Assembly (NCBI GenBank): GCA_965653225.1 | Contig: CBFGZI010000079.1 | Location: 1-18,539 of the forward strand | DNA: 18,539 nucleotides | Origin: JALZDI01 sp965653225 | GTDB lineage: Bacteria > Actinomycetota > Actinomycetes > Propionibacteriales > Nocardioidaceae | Direction of reading: 5' to 3' | Shown: positions 7,347 through 14,153 of the stretch, piece after piece | Numbering within the stretch: position 1 is the first letter of the stretch | How the letters are laid out: each line of letters starts with the position of its first letter | Notes under the pieces: generated by a model | Told to the model about the DNA's origin: nothing | Seen by the model: only the letters and a program-made list of their open reading frames with translations | Database searches by the model: none | Made by a program: the position numbers and the translations under genes

Positions 7347-7363
7347 GGGGGCCTGGGGGGCAC
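7347..7363 (+). other. Degenerate copy of the array leader element
   Basis: GGGGGCCTGGGGGGCAC matches the 17-nt core GGGAGCCTGGGGAGGCC of the later array leaders at 13 of 17 positions. Here it lies about 50 nt before the probable start rather than next to it. G-rich DNA matches by chance easily, so homology is uncertain. Confidence 0.22.
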
Positions 7364-7413
7364 AGACTAGGAGGCTTCGGGTTACCACGACGACCCCGAT
7401 GAAGGGAGCAGCC

Positions 7414-8919
7414 GTGGGACCCAAGCACCACAGGCGCGCCGGAAGTACCGGCGCAACCAACGCACATCACGACGCCCGCAGCGGGCGTCTGTTCGGAACC
7501 GGTGTAGGCCGCAGGGCGCTCGTGGTGGGTGCGACCGCGGTCGTCGCCAGCGCCACGTTCGCCGGGACTGCCTACGCGGCCATCGTCGAGCCGCCGCCGG
7601 CCCCGCTGGAGTACGTCGTCTTCCCGTCGCGCGACTTCGTGTCGCTCGGCGGAAACCCGGCGGGCCAGTCGCTCAACATCCAGGTCATGCGGCAGGGGAT
7701 CGAGGTGGGCTCGGCCAAGAGCTCGGACGCCACACCCGCGTTGACCACCGACGCCGATGGCATCCTCGAGGTCAACCACCCCGGCGGCCTCTGCTGGTCG
7801 GGCTCGACGCCGGACATCCAGCCCGGTGACAAGGTGGTCGTCACCCAGGAAGGCAACCCGGCCGACGGGTTCTCCGTCACCACGCAGGACGTCACCGCTG
7901 ATCCGGCCGAGATCGTCGGCGGCAACGTGGTGGTGCACGGCGTCGCGCTCAACCTGGACGGGACGCCGATGAGCCTGGCCAACGTCGAACAGCGGATCAT
8001 CAACCCCGCCTTCCGCGACGTCGGCCTGGCCAAGCGCGACATCCGGGCGACCACCGACGACGGCAACCTGGTCCGTGACCCGGCGGTCAAGGGCGGGTTC
8101 ATCGCCACCCACTCCGGTCTGACCGTGGCGCAGCAGCAGGCGGCGGTCGACGGTGAGACGCGGGCGATGGCCTGGCAGAGCACGAACGCGGCGGGCGACC
8201 GGCTCGGCATCACCATCTACGAGGCGGACACCATCGGCGGCCCCGGCTTCGGTGGCTGCCCGGCACTGCAGGAGGGTCCGACCGCGCCGCAGCTCGCGGC
8301 GGCGCAGGACACCGGCAAGAAGGGTGACGGGATCACCAGCAACGGCGCGAACCTCACGTTCTCCGGGCTGGCCGGCTCCGACATGGCCGGCGCCACTGCC
8401 GCTCCCGGTCCCAACTCCGCCGTGAGGCTGCTCGTCGACGGTGTCGTCAAGGCGACGGGAACTGCCGGCGCCAACGGCGTCTACCAGTTCACCGGCGTCG
8501 ACCTCGCGCCGAGGGCCACCTCGTACGCGGTGAAGGTAGAGAGCAACGACGTCGGTGGGGCGGTGTTCACCTCGGCTGTCCGGCGGGTGACCGTCGACAA
8601 CGCGGCACCGGCGCTGGTGCAGCGCCAGCTCGCTCCGACGCCGCTGAAGCTGGCCGGCACGGCCAACCTGCGGGCGCTCTACCGGGTCAGCGAGGCGGTT
8701 CAGCTGACGGCCAAGGTGCAGCACCTGCTGCCGCAGCGGACCGTGAAGACGTTCGCGGTGCGCAACGTCCGCGGCGCCGGGCTGGTCGAGTACCTGTGGA
8801 ACGGCCGGAACGAGACCAACGTGGACGTCAAGGCCGGGTCCTACCGGCTGCTGCTGACGGCCACTGACGCGGCGGGCAACGTCCGTACCGCGACGGCGAA
8901 GTTCCGAGTCGTGCAGTAG
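7414..8919 (+). CDS. Secreted array protein 1 (shared Cys-pair N-domain, Ig-like middle, FlgD-like C-terminal domain)
   Basis: The protein has 501 aa from GTG 7414, preceded by AAGGGAG; ATG 7399 in the same frame lacks a Shine-Dalgarno but would add only five residues. The N-terminus is long and basic with GRRALVVGATAVVASA, ending TAYA (cleavage near residue 55). The paired Arg before the hydrophobic core could be Tat-like. The mature chain starts with the array domain: DFVSLGG, LNIQVMRQGIEVGSA, then LEVNHPGGLCWSGSTPDI and QPGDKVVVT. Cys127 and Cys282 (GGPGFGGCP) are its only mature cysteines. A bacterial Ig-like stretch (AVRLLVDGVVKATGTA) and a FlgD-like Ig domain (YLWNGRNETNVDVKAG and LTATDAAGNVRTATA) follow. 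No catalytic or cell-wall anchor motif is seen. Function unknown; extracellular structural or binding role inferred. Confidence 0.83.
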   Translation: MGPKHHRRAGSTGATNAHHDARSGRLFGTGVGRRALVVGATAVVASATFAGTAYAAIVEPPPAPLEYVVFPSRDFVSLGGNPAGQSLNIQVMRQGIEVGSAKSSDATPALTTDADGILEVNHPGGLCWSGSTPDIQPGDKVVVTQEGNPADGFSVTTQDVTADPAEIVGGNVVVHGVALNLDGTPMSLANVEQRIINPAFRDVGLAKRDIRATTDDGNLVRDPAVKGGFIATHSGLTVAQQQAAVDGETRAMAWQSTNAAGDRLGITIYEADTIGGPGFGGCPALQEGPTAPQLAAAQDTGKKGDGITSNGANLTFSGLAGSDMAGATAAPGPNSAVRLLVDGVVKATGTAGANGVYQFTGVDLAPRATSYAVKVESNDVGGAVFTSAVRRVTVDNAAPALVQRQLAPTPLKLAGTANLRALYRVSEAVQLTAKVQHLLPQRTVKTFAVRNVRGAGLVEYLWNGRNETNVDVKAGSYRLLLTATDAAGNVRTATAKFRVVQ

Positions 8920-8960
8920 TAGCAACATCCGGCACCACCGTCCGCGGTGAGGTCGGCAGG

Positions 8961-8988
8961 CGAGGGCGGTCCTCCGGGGCCGCCCTCG
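8961..8988 (+). terminator. GC-rich hairpin terminator after array gene 1
   Basis: CGAGGGCGG and CCGCCCTCG form a perfect 9-bp stem around a 10-nt loop, 42 nt after the stop codon of array gene 1. TCGTCTGTGTGG follows, with only scattered T. This is the typical L-shaped actinobacterial terminator type without a T run. Confidence 0.62.
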
Positions 8989-9098
8989 TCGTCTGTGTGG
9001 GGACGTATCTGCTTGCAGAATGCACGGCCGCGCAAACTGCCCGCTGTTCACGTCGGCTTGACGAGTGCAGGGGACCATTCGGGCAAGTTCATTGAGCT

Positions 9099-9120
9099 GG
9101 GAGCCTGGGGAGGCCATCTC
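9099..9120 (+). promoter_or_regulatory. Conserved array leader with RBS, copy 1
   Basis: GGGAGCCTGGGGAGGCC followed by ATCTC directly precedes ATG 9121. The same 17-nt core occurs, at the same distance from the ATG, before array genes 3 and 4. It includes the Shine-Dalgarno GGGGAGG 8 nt from the start. It fixes the start codon and rules out the longer frame reaching back into the terminator. Confidence 0.72.
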
Positions 9121-10482
9121 ATGGAACGACTGCTTCTGCGTGCGCGCACGCACGGTCGGGACCGACAAGGACGACGCGGTGGCCGGAGGCGACGAGCCCG
9201 CATGCCCGTGCTGGGAGGACTGGGGTGCGCGGTCGCCGCCGCCGGTCTCGGCCTGCCGGCCGAGGGTGCGGTGCGGGACCCGCACACCGTGTTCGTCCTC
9301 AAGAACGACAGCATCGTCGAGGTCGACGGGCTGACCGACGGCGAGAACATCCGCGTCGAGGTGCGGCGCAATGGCGTTGTCGTCGGGTCGTCGCAAGGGC
9401 GCGCCGCCAACCCCGGCGGGACCTACATGGTCAACCACGACTTCTGCTGGGACCACTTCACCCCGCAGATCCAGCCCGGCGACACCGTCACGGTGACCAC
9501 CGCACGGGGCGTGGACACCGTCCCAGTGGGCGACATCCACGTCACGGAGGGCCCGGTCGTCACCGGCGACAGCTTCACGATCAGGGGGACCGTGAACCAG
9601 ACGCCGCGGCCACCGGTGGGCGAGCTGCAGGTCGAGGCGCGCACGAACGACCCGATCCGGTTCCGGCCGCTGGCACCCGACGTGGTGGACGGCGTGACCG
9701 GCACGATCTCCTACGACGGCCCGACCGGCGGCGCCTTCACCGCGACGTTCACCGGCCTGGACGCACAGCAGGTGGCGGCTGCCGGCAACCTCGCCGAGTT
9801 CAACGTCGCACACGTGGCGGCGACCGGCGCTGCCGGCGACCCCAAGGAGGTCACCATGGCCACCGAGGGCGCGCCGGTTCCCGGTCCGGGCTGTGCGCTG
9901 GACGCCCCGAGCGCGACCGAGGCGGTCTCCGGGTTGACGCCGGCGGTCATCAGCCGGCGCAACGCCGGCGCCTCGCTGCGGGTGCAGGGCTTCGCGCAGG
10001 ACGCCGGCCAGGTCACCGTGCGGCTGCGGGACAACGACCCAGCGACCGCGGCGGCGCCGACCCGGGTGGCGGTCCTGTCGACCCCGACGGGCGCCCAGAC
10101 ATGGACAGCCTCGTTCGGCGCGGCCGCGCTGGGCGGGCTCAACGGCAGGGTCACGGCGTCGGCGATCGTGGACGGTGTCGCCGCGCCGGTGACCCAGGCG
10201 ATGCTGCGTGACGTCGTGGCGCCGAAGGCGCCGACAACGTCGCTGCGGTCCGGCACCTACCGGCGCCCGCAGTTCGTGTCGGTCAACGCGCCCGCGGGCG
10301 TACGCGTCCGGTACACCTCGGGCAACGGCCGTCAGGCCGCTCCAACGGCGACCCGCGGAAAGGCCTACCACGGCCGCCAGATCCGCATCGCCTCGACCAC
10401 GACGCTCAAGATCGTCGCGATCGACGGGGCCGGAAACAACAGCTTGGTCGCTAAGCGGCGGTACGTCATCGCGCCGCGCTAG
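9121..10482 (+). CDS. Secreted array protein 2 (shared Cys-pair N-domain, CHB_HEX-like C-terminal domain)
   Basis: The protein has 453 aa, start fixed by the conserved leader. The n-region is very Arg-rich (RRGGRRRRAR), followed by the hydrophobic core VLGGLGCAVAAAGLGLP and a cleavage site near AEGA (about residue 50). The array domain shows IRVEVRRNGVVVGSS, YMVNHDFCW and TPQIQPGDTVTVT; here the Gly-rich insert seen in paralogs is short. Mature cysteines are only Cys109 and Cys258 (PGPGCAL). The C-terminus, residues 377-453, resembles the chitobiase/beta-hexosaminidase C-terminal domain (PF13290 type): SGTYRRPQFVSV, VRYTSGNGRQAAPTA, LKIVAIDGAGN. Such beta-sandwich modules accompany secreted enzymes and adhesins, but no catalytic domain is present. 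Most divergent of the CHB_HEX-bearing members. Function unknown. Confidence 0.85.
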   Translation: MERLLLRARTHGRDRQGRRGGRRRRARMPVLGGLGCAVAAAGLGLPAEGAVRDPHTVFVLKNDSIVEVDGLTDGENIRVEVRRNGVVVGSSQGRAANPGGTYMVNHDFCWDHFTPQIQPGDTVTVTTARGVDTVPVGDIHVTEGPVVTGDSFTIRGTVNQTPRPPVGELQVEARTNDPIRFRPLAPDVVDGVTGTISYDGPTGGAFTATFTGLDAQQVAAAGNLAEFNVAHVAATGAAGDPKEVTMATEGAPVPGPGCALDAPSATEAVSGLTPAVISRRNAGASLRVQGFAQDAGQVTVRLRDNDPATAAAPTRVAVLSTPTGAQTWTASFGAAALGGLNGRVTASAIVDGVAAPVTQAMLRDVVAPKAPTTSLRSGTYRRPQFVSVNAPAGVRVRYTSGNGRQAAPTATRGKAYHGRQIRIASTTTLKIVAIDGAGNNSLVAKRRYVIAPR

Positions 10483-10500
10483 CAGGGGGTTTGGGCACGC

Positions 10501-10566
10501 GACGGGCCCGTCTGGGAAGGGACCGCGCGTCCGCTCACGAAGTCGGACCCGGCACCACGCCGGGTC
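10501..10566 (+). terminator. Palindrome and hairpin between array genes 2 and 3
   Basis: GACGGGCCCGTC (10501-10512) is a perfect 12-bp palindrome 18 nt after the stop of gene 2. GACCCGGC and GCCGGGTC (10546-10553, 10559-10566) form an 8-bp stem with loop ACCAC, ending 7 nt before the next leader element. The second is the better terminator candidate. No T run follows either one. Confidence 0.5.
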
Positions 10567-10573
10567 GCAAACA

Positions 10574-10595
10574 GGGAGCCTGGGGAGGCCTCGTC
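10574..10595 (+). promoter_or_regulatory. Conserved array leader with RBS, copy 2
   Basis: GGGAGCCTGGGGAGGCC plus TCGTC directly precedes ATG 10596. GAG and CCT (10576-10581) can pair with AGG and CTC (10586-10592, one bulged C) around a GGGG loop. This would place the Shine-Dalgarno in a small hairpin. Confidence 0.74.
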
Positions 10596-11987
10596 ATGAA
10601 GAAACAACCACCACCACGCATGCGAACAGGGCGCACTGCCCTGCTCGCGACGGCGGCCTCGGCCGCCGTGGCCGCCACGGCGTTGACCGGCGCTCCGGCG
10701 TCGGCGACGCTCAGCGGTCCCGGCGTCGCCGCCGGGCACAACATCACCGTCTTCCACAACATCGACTTCGTCGCCGTGTTCGGATGGGGGCTGGGGGACA
10801 CCCTGACGGTCACCGTGCAGCGCGACGGCGTGCCGATCGGCACGGCCACGGGTGCTGCCGTCGAGACGCCGGAGGGGCCCGGCCTCGAGGTGAACCACGG
10901 GCCGGCGGGGGCGCCGCTGCCCGGGGACTGCTGGGAGGGCCACACGCCGGACATCCGTCCCGGTGACGTGGTCTCGGTGACCGACGGCACCGTGACCGAC
11001 CAGGTGACCGTGGACGACATCCGGTTCACCGGCAACCCGTCGCTGGCGCCCAACGGCGACGTCCTCGTCCCGTTCGTCGCCCGGCGTGCCAACGGCAACG
11101 CGGTCCCGGCAGGATTCATCGACTCGGCCGAGTTCCGTGCGGCGAGCAACAACCAGGTGCGCTTCGAGGGCGTGCTCGTCCAGGCGCAACCGGGCGGGGC
11201 GCCCGGCGAGTACCAGATGCGCTACCGGGCGCCGTTCACGCCGACGCGCAACGACCGCGACAACCCGTTCAACCAGGCGCAGCTGCGGCGTGCGCTGCTC
11301 GGCGACGGCCACTCGGTCGGTTTCGGCCACGTGGCTCCGCTGCCGCTGGAGTCGATGCTGCACGACGGCCTGGGCGACACCCCCGGCCCGGCGCCGGGTT
11401 GTGAGGCGGCGCCGTCGGCCCAGTGGCAGGTCAACAGCGTCGCCCCCGGCACGCTGAACCTCGGCAACCGGGCCAACGGGCTCACCGTCCGCGGCCTGAG
11501 CCGGGACGCCACCGGGGTGACCGTCGCGCTGTCGGACAACGACCCGGCTACCACCGGCAACCCGACCGCGACGGCGACGCTGTCGCAGGCGACCGGCCAG
11601 CAGACGTGGACAGCCAGGTTCACGCCGCAGGACCTGAGCGGCCTCAACCGCACGATCCGGGTGACCGCCAGCATCGCGCTCGCAGACGGCACCATCACCG
11701 ACTCGTCGAAGACGGTGCTGAAGGACGTGGTCCGGCCGAACGAGCCGCGTGCCTCCGTGGCGCCCGGGGCCTACCAGCGCCCGAAGGAGGTGGCGCTGCG
11801 CGCCGGCCGTGCGCAGATCCGCTACACCCTCGGCAACGGCAGCCAGGCGGCACCCACGGCGAGGTCCGGCATCCGGTACACGGGCCGGAAGATCCGCATC
11901 ACCTCGACGCAGGTGCTGAAGGCGGTGGCGATCGACGCGGCGGGCAACGTGAGCACCGTCGCCCGGCTGCGCTACCGCATCCGCTGA
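10596..11987 (+). CDS. Secreted array protein 3 (shared Cys-pair N-domain, CHB_HEX-like C-terminal domain)
   Basis: The protein has 463 aa, start fixed by the leader. The Sec signal peptide is MKKQPPPRMRTGRTALL, then an Ala-rich core and cleavage after APASA (residue 37). The array domain is clear: NITVFHNIDFVAVFG, LTVTVQRDGVPIGTA, LEVNH, then PGDCWEGHTPDIRPGD. Residues 205-245 carry GEYQMRYRAPFTPTR and LLGDGHSVGF, shared almost word for word with protein 4. Cys112 and Cys269 (PGPAPGCE) are the only cysteines. The CHB_HEX-like end (PGAYQRPKEVAL, IRYTLGNGSQAAPTA, LKAVAIDAAGNVS) matches proteins 2 and 4. Closest relative in the window is protein 4, suggesting the latest duplication. Function unknown, probably extracellular. 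Confidence 0.86.
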   Translation: MKKQPPPRMRTGRTALLATAASAAVAATALTGAPASATLSGPGVAAGHNITVFHNIDFVAVFGWGLGDTLTVTVQRDGVPIGTATGAAVETPEGPGLEVNHGPAGAPLPGDCWEGHTPDIRPGDVVSVTDGTVTDQVTVDDIRFTGNPSLAPNGDVLVPFVARRANGNAVPAGFIDSAEFRAASNNQVRFEGVLVQAQPGGAPGEYQMRYRAPFTPTRNDRDNPFNQAQLRRALLGDGHSVGFGHVAPLPLESMLHDGLGDTPGPAPGCEAAPSAQWQVNSVAPGTLNLGNRANGLTVRGLSRDATGVTVALSDNDPATTGNPTATATLSQATGQQTWTARFTPQDLSGLNRTIRVTASIALADGTITDSSKTVLKDVVRPNEPRASVAPGAYQRPKEVALRAGRAQIRYTLGNGSQAAPTARSGIRYTGRKIRITSTQVLKAVAIDAAGNVSTVARLRYRIR

Positions 11988-11997
11988 GCGGCGGAAA

Positions 11998-12020
11998 AGC
12001 GGAGCAGGGGAGCCTCCGCT
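11998..12020 (+). terminator. First hairpin after array gene 3
   Basis: AGCGGAG and CTCCGCT form a 7-bp stem with a 9-nt loop, 10 nt after the stop of gene 3. It precedes a much stronger hairpin and may act with it. Confidence 0.4.
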
Positions 12021-12034
12021 GATCCGCACAACAT

Positions 12035-12066
12035 GACGGGGGCGGCCGTTCGCGGCCGCCCCCGTC
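12035..12066 (+). terminator. Strong hairpin with TTCG loop after array gene 3
   Basis: GACGGGGGCGGCCG and CGGCCGCCCCCGTC form a perfect 14-bp stem closed by a TTCG tetraloop. It is the most stable simple hairpin in the window and lies between genes 3 and 4. No T run follows. Genes 3 and 4 therefore probably have separate promoters, or gene 4 depends on read-through. Confidence 0.75.
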
Positions 12067-12145
12067 GCACGCAGCGACATTTCACGCACACGTCACACGT
12101 CATCACCAACCTGCAAGAAGGTGGGGGCCTAGCCGTCCCCTGCCG

Positions 12146-12167
12146 GGGAGCCTGGGGAGGCCTCGTC
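12146..12167 (+). promoter_or_regulatory. Conserved array leader with RBS, copy 3
   Basis: GGGAGCCTGGGGAGGCC plus TCGTC directly precedes ATG 12168, identical over 22 nt to the copy before gene 3. The flanking sequence is unrelated apart from a TCCCC/GGGGA arm pair just upstream (about 12136-12149), whose 3' arm runs into the element. Confidence 0.74.
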
Positions 12168-13892
12168 ATGGGTGGCACATGCATGTCTGCGCGCCGAAAA
12201 AGGTCGGCGCTGATCGGCGCTGCGGCGCTGACCGCGGGAACACTCGGCGCGCTCGACGCCGTACCCGCATCCGGGTCGGTCGGACCTGCCGGCCTCCGGA
12301 CCGGAAAGACCATCACGGTCGTCCACAACATCGACTTCGTCGCGGTCGGCGGTTACGTCCAGCTCGGCCGTGAGCTCACCGTCCGGGTGGTGCGCAACGG
12401 TGTGACCATCGGCTCCGCGACGGGCAGGACCACGCACGTCGCCGACGGCGGTGCCGGCCTCGAGGTCAACCACGGCGTCGAGACGACCCTCGTGCGGCCC
12501 GGCGACTGCTGGGACGGGCACACCCCGGACATCCGCCCGGGTGACCACGTCGTCGTCATCGACGGCGCCGCGCGCGACGAGGTCGTGGTCGACGACATCG
12601 CGTTCACCGGCCGTCCCGTCCAGGACGCCGGCACCGGCGACGTCCTCGTGCCGTTCCGCGCGGTCGACGCTCGCGGCGCCGCGATCCCGACGAGCCGCCT
12701 GGGCGCGGCGGCCTTCCGCGACGACCAGGTGCGCTACCGGGCCGCCGACATCACGCTGGAACCGGTCGCCGGCGGCGCCTCGGGGGAGTACCAGATGCGG
12801 TACGGCGCCCCCTTCGCGCCGACGCGCGCTGCCGACGACACCGTCGACCCCGGCGACGCCCCCGACCCCGAGGACCCGCCGCTCACGCAGGACGACATCG
12901 CGCGGTCGCTGCTCGGCGACGGGCACGCCGTCGGCTTCGAGGCCCCGCTCGGGGGCGGGGAGGGCATGGTGGTCGAGGGCGTCACCGACACGCCCGGTCC
13001 GGCCGTGGGCTGCGAGGCCGGTGCACCGCTGGTGTCCAGCGGGGTCGGCTCGGTCACGCCGCGCGTGGTCAACCAGAGCAACGCGACCGTGCCGCTGGTG
13101 GTCGACGGCTTCAGTGAGGACGCCTCCGAGGTCTCGGTCGAGCTGCGCGACGCCGACAGCACAGTCACCGCGCCGGCTGAGCTGTCCGCGGCCACCGGTC
13201 GGCAGACGTGGCGCGCGTCCGTGCCGGCGACCGAGCTGGGGCAACTGAGCGGCAACATCGGCATCACGGCCGTAGTGGACGGCACCGCTTCGGAGGTCGC
13301 CGCGAAGGCGGTACGGGACACGGATGCTCCCGCGCTGCCGACCGTGTCACTGCCGGCCGGCACCTATCGGCGCCCGCAGGGCGTGACGATCGACTCGGAC
13401 CCATCCGACGAGGTGAGGTACACCCTGGGCGACGGCCGGCAGCCGGACCCGACGGCCACCGGGGGCAGCCTGTACCTCGGCGGCGAGATCCGGATCGCGG
13501 CCAGCCAGACGCTGAAGGTGGTCTCGGTCGATGCGGCCGGCAACCCGAGCCCCGTTGTCAGCCGGGCCTACCGCATCCTCACGGCACCGAGCGCGCCGCC
13601 GATCGGCCGGGCCACCTCTGGGGACCGGGGCGGCGTCAGCACCGCTAGCGCGAGCTGGGCCATACCGGCCTCCGACGGCGGAGCAGCGGTCACCGGTTAC
13701 CGGGTCATCGCGCTGCGGCTGCGGGCCGACAACTCGGTCGCCTCGCGCCGGGCGTTCGCCGTGGACCGCCCGGCCGTGCGTGCGCTGCGGATGTCGCTGG
13801 CGACCGGGCGGTACGCCTTCCGGGTGCAGGCGGTCAGCTCCGTTGGAACCAGCGCCATGTCGGCACGCTCCAACATCGCGCAGGCGCGGTAG
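12168..13892 (+). CDS. Secreted array protein 4 (shared Cys-pair N-domain, CHB_HEX-like and fibronectin III domains)
   Basis: The protein has 574 aa, start fixed by the leader. The signal peptide has ARRKRSALIGAAALTAG and probable cleavage near VPASG (residue 35). Array domain: TITVVHNIDFVAVGG, LTVRVVRNGVTIGSA, LEVNHG, then PGDCWDGHTPDIRPGD. GEYQMRYGAPFAPTR is followed by an acidic insert of about a dozen residues (DDTVDPGDAPDPEDPP) absent from protein 3. Cys114 and Cys282 (PGPAVGCE) are the only mature cysteines; Cys5 lies in the signal peptide. A CHB_HEX-like domain spans about 398-470 (AGTYRRPQGVTI, VRYTLGDGRQPDPTA). A fibronectin III domain, residues 474-574, is unique in the array (APSAPPIG, ASWAIPASDGGAAVTGYRV, FRVQAVSSVGTSAMSARS). 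No enzyme domain or anchor is seen; function unknown. Confidence 0.87.
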   Translation: MGGTCMSARRKRSALIGAAALTAGTLGALDAVPASGSVGPAGLRTGKTITVVHNIDFVAVGGYVQLGRELTVRVVRNGVTIGSATGRTTHVADGGAGLEVNHGVETTLVRPGDCWDGHTPDIRPGDHVVVIDGAARDEVVVDDIAFTGRPVQDAGTGDVLVPFRAVDARGAAIPTSRLGAAAFRDDQVRYRAADITLEPVAGGASGEYQMRYGAPFAPTRAADDTVDPGDAPDPEDPPLTQDDIARSLLGDGHAVGFEAPLGGGEGMVVEGVTDTPGPAVGCEAGAPLVSSGVGSVTPRVVNQSNATVPLVVDGFSEDASEVSVELRDADSTVTAPAELSAATGRQTWRASVPATELGQLSGNIGITAVVDGTASEVAAKAVRDTDAPALPTVSLPAGTYRRPQGVTIDSDPSDEVRYTLGDGRQPDPTATGGSLYLGGEIRIAASQTLKVVSVDAAGNPSPVVSRAYRILTAPSAPPIGRATSGDRGGVSTASASWAIPASDGGAAVTGYRVIALRLRADNSVASRRAFAVDRPAVRALRMSLATGRYAFRVQAVSSVGTSAMSARSNIAQAR

Positions 13893-13989
13893 GCCCGTCC
13901 AGCATCCAGGACGACACCGCACGGGTTCGACGCTGTTTGCGGCAGCGTGACGCCGCACAGGCACCGTTGGTTTGGACAGCCGAAGCGTT

Positions 13990-14048
13990 CCGGACGGGTC
14001 CACGGGGGAATCCGTCCGGACCGGACGGTCCCGTTGGTGCGACGGGAC
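13990..14048. repeat. Cluster of short inverted repeats after the array
   Basis: The 8-mer CCGGACGG occurs at 13990-13997 and 14021-14028, with its complement CCGTCCGG at 14012-14019 between them, so two alternative stems or a dyad can form. GTCCCGT (14028-14034) and ACGGGAC (14042-14048) add a 7-bp stem with a 7-nt loop. The cluster lies 97 nt after the array stop and before a large terminator-like hairpin. Confidence 0.5.
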
Positions 14049-14075
14049 GTCAGACCACCTACTGCGGGTGGTGGA

Positions 14076-14114
14076 GGGGCTGCCCCGCCCGTGTGCACGC
14101 GGCGGGGCAGCCCC
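14076..14114. terminator. Large bidirectional-type hairpin upstream of the DUF2332 gene
   Basis: GGGGCTGCCCCGCC (14076-14089) and GGCGGGGCAGCCCC (14101-14114) form a perfect 14-bp stem. The 11-nt loop CGTGTGCACGC can itself pair CGTG with CACG. It lies 40 nt before the DUF2332 start, so it ends upstream transcription or sits in that gene's leader. Confidence 0.62.
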
Positions 14115-14153
14115 GGCTCTGTCTCCCTCGGCCGGTGTGCTGAGGTGTGCGCC

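Noticed and set aside
8947..9120. Longer N-terminus for array protein 2
   Set aside because: The extension runs through the terminator hairpin and the conserved leader. The leader plus ATG 9121 matches the arrangement of genes 3 and 4.
9211..9240. Lipoprotein signal (GLGC) in array protein 2
   Set aside because: The residues before Cys36 do not fit a lipobox: Leu is at -2 rather than -3, and the hydrophobic core continues past the Cys.
7294..10371. Very long open frame on the minus strand (about 1025 codons) opposite array genes 1 and 2
   Set aside because: Its composition is Arg/Gly/Val/His-rich with no domain, and it runs opposite two well-supported secreted proteins. It is the usual antisense shadow in high-GC coding DNA.
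12033..12167. Longer N-terminus for array protein 4 beginning at 12033
   Set aside because: It would start at the 14-bp TTCG-loop hairpin and lack a signal peptide at its N-terminus. ATG 12168 has the conserved leader and a proper signal sequence.
8920..14153. Integron-like cassette array (gene plus attC-type palindrome)
   Set aside because: The intergenic hairpins are unrelated in sequence, no attC consensus or integrase is present, and the only repeated element is the RBS-containing leader.
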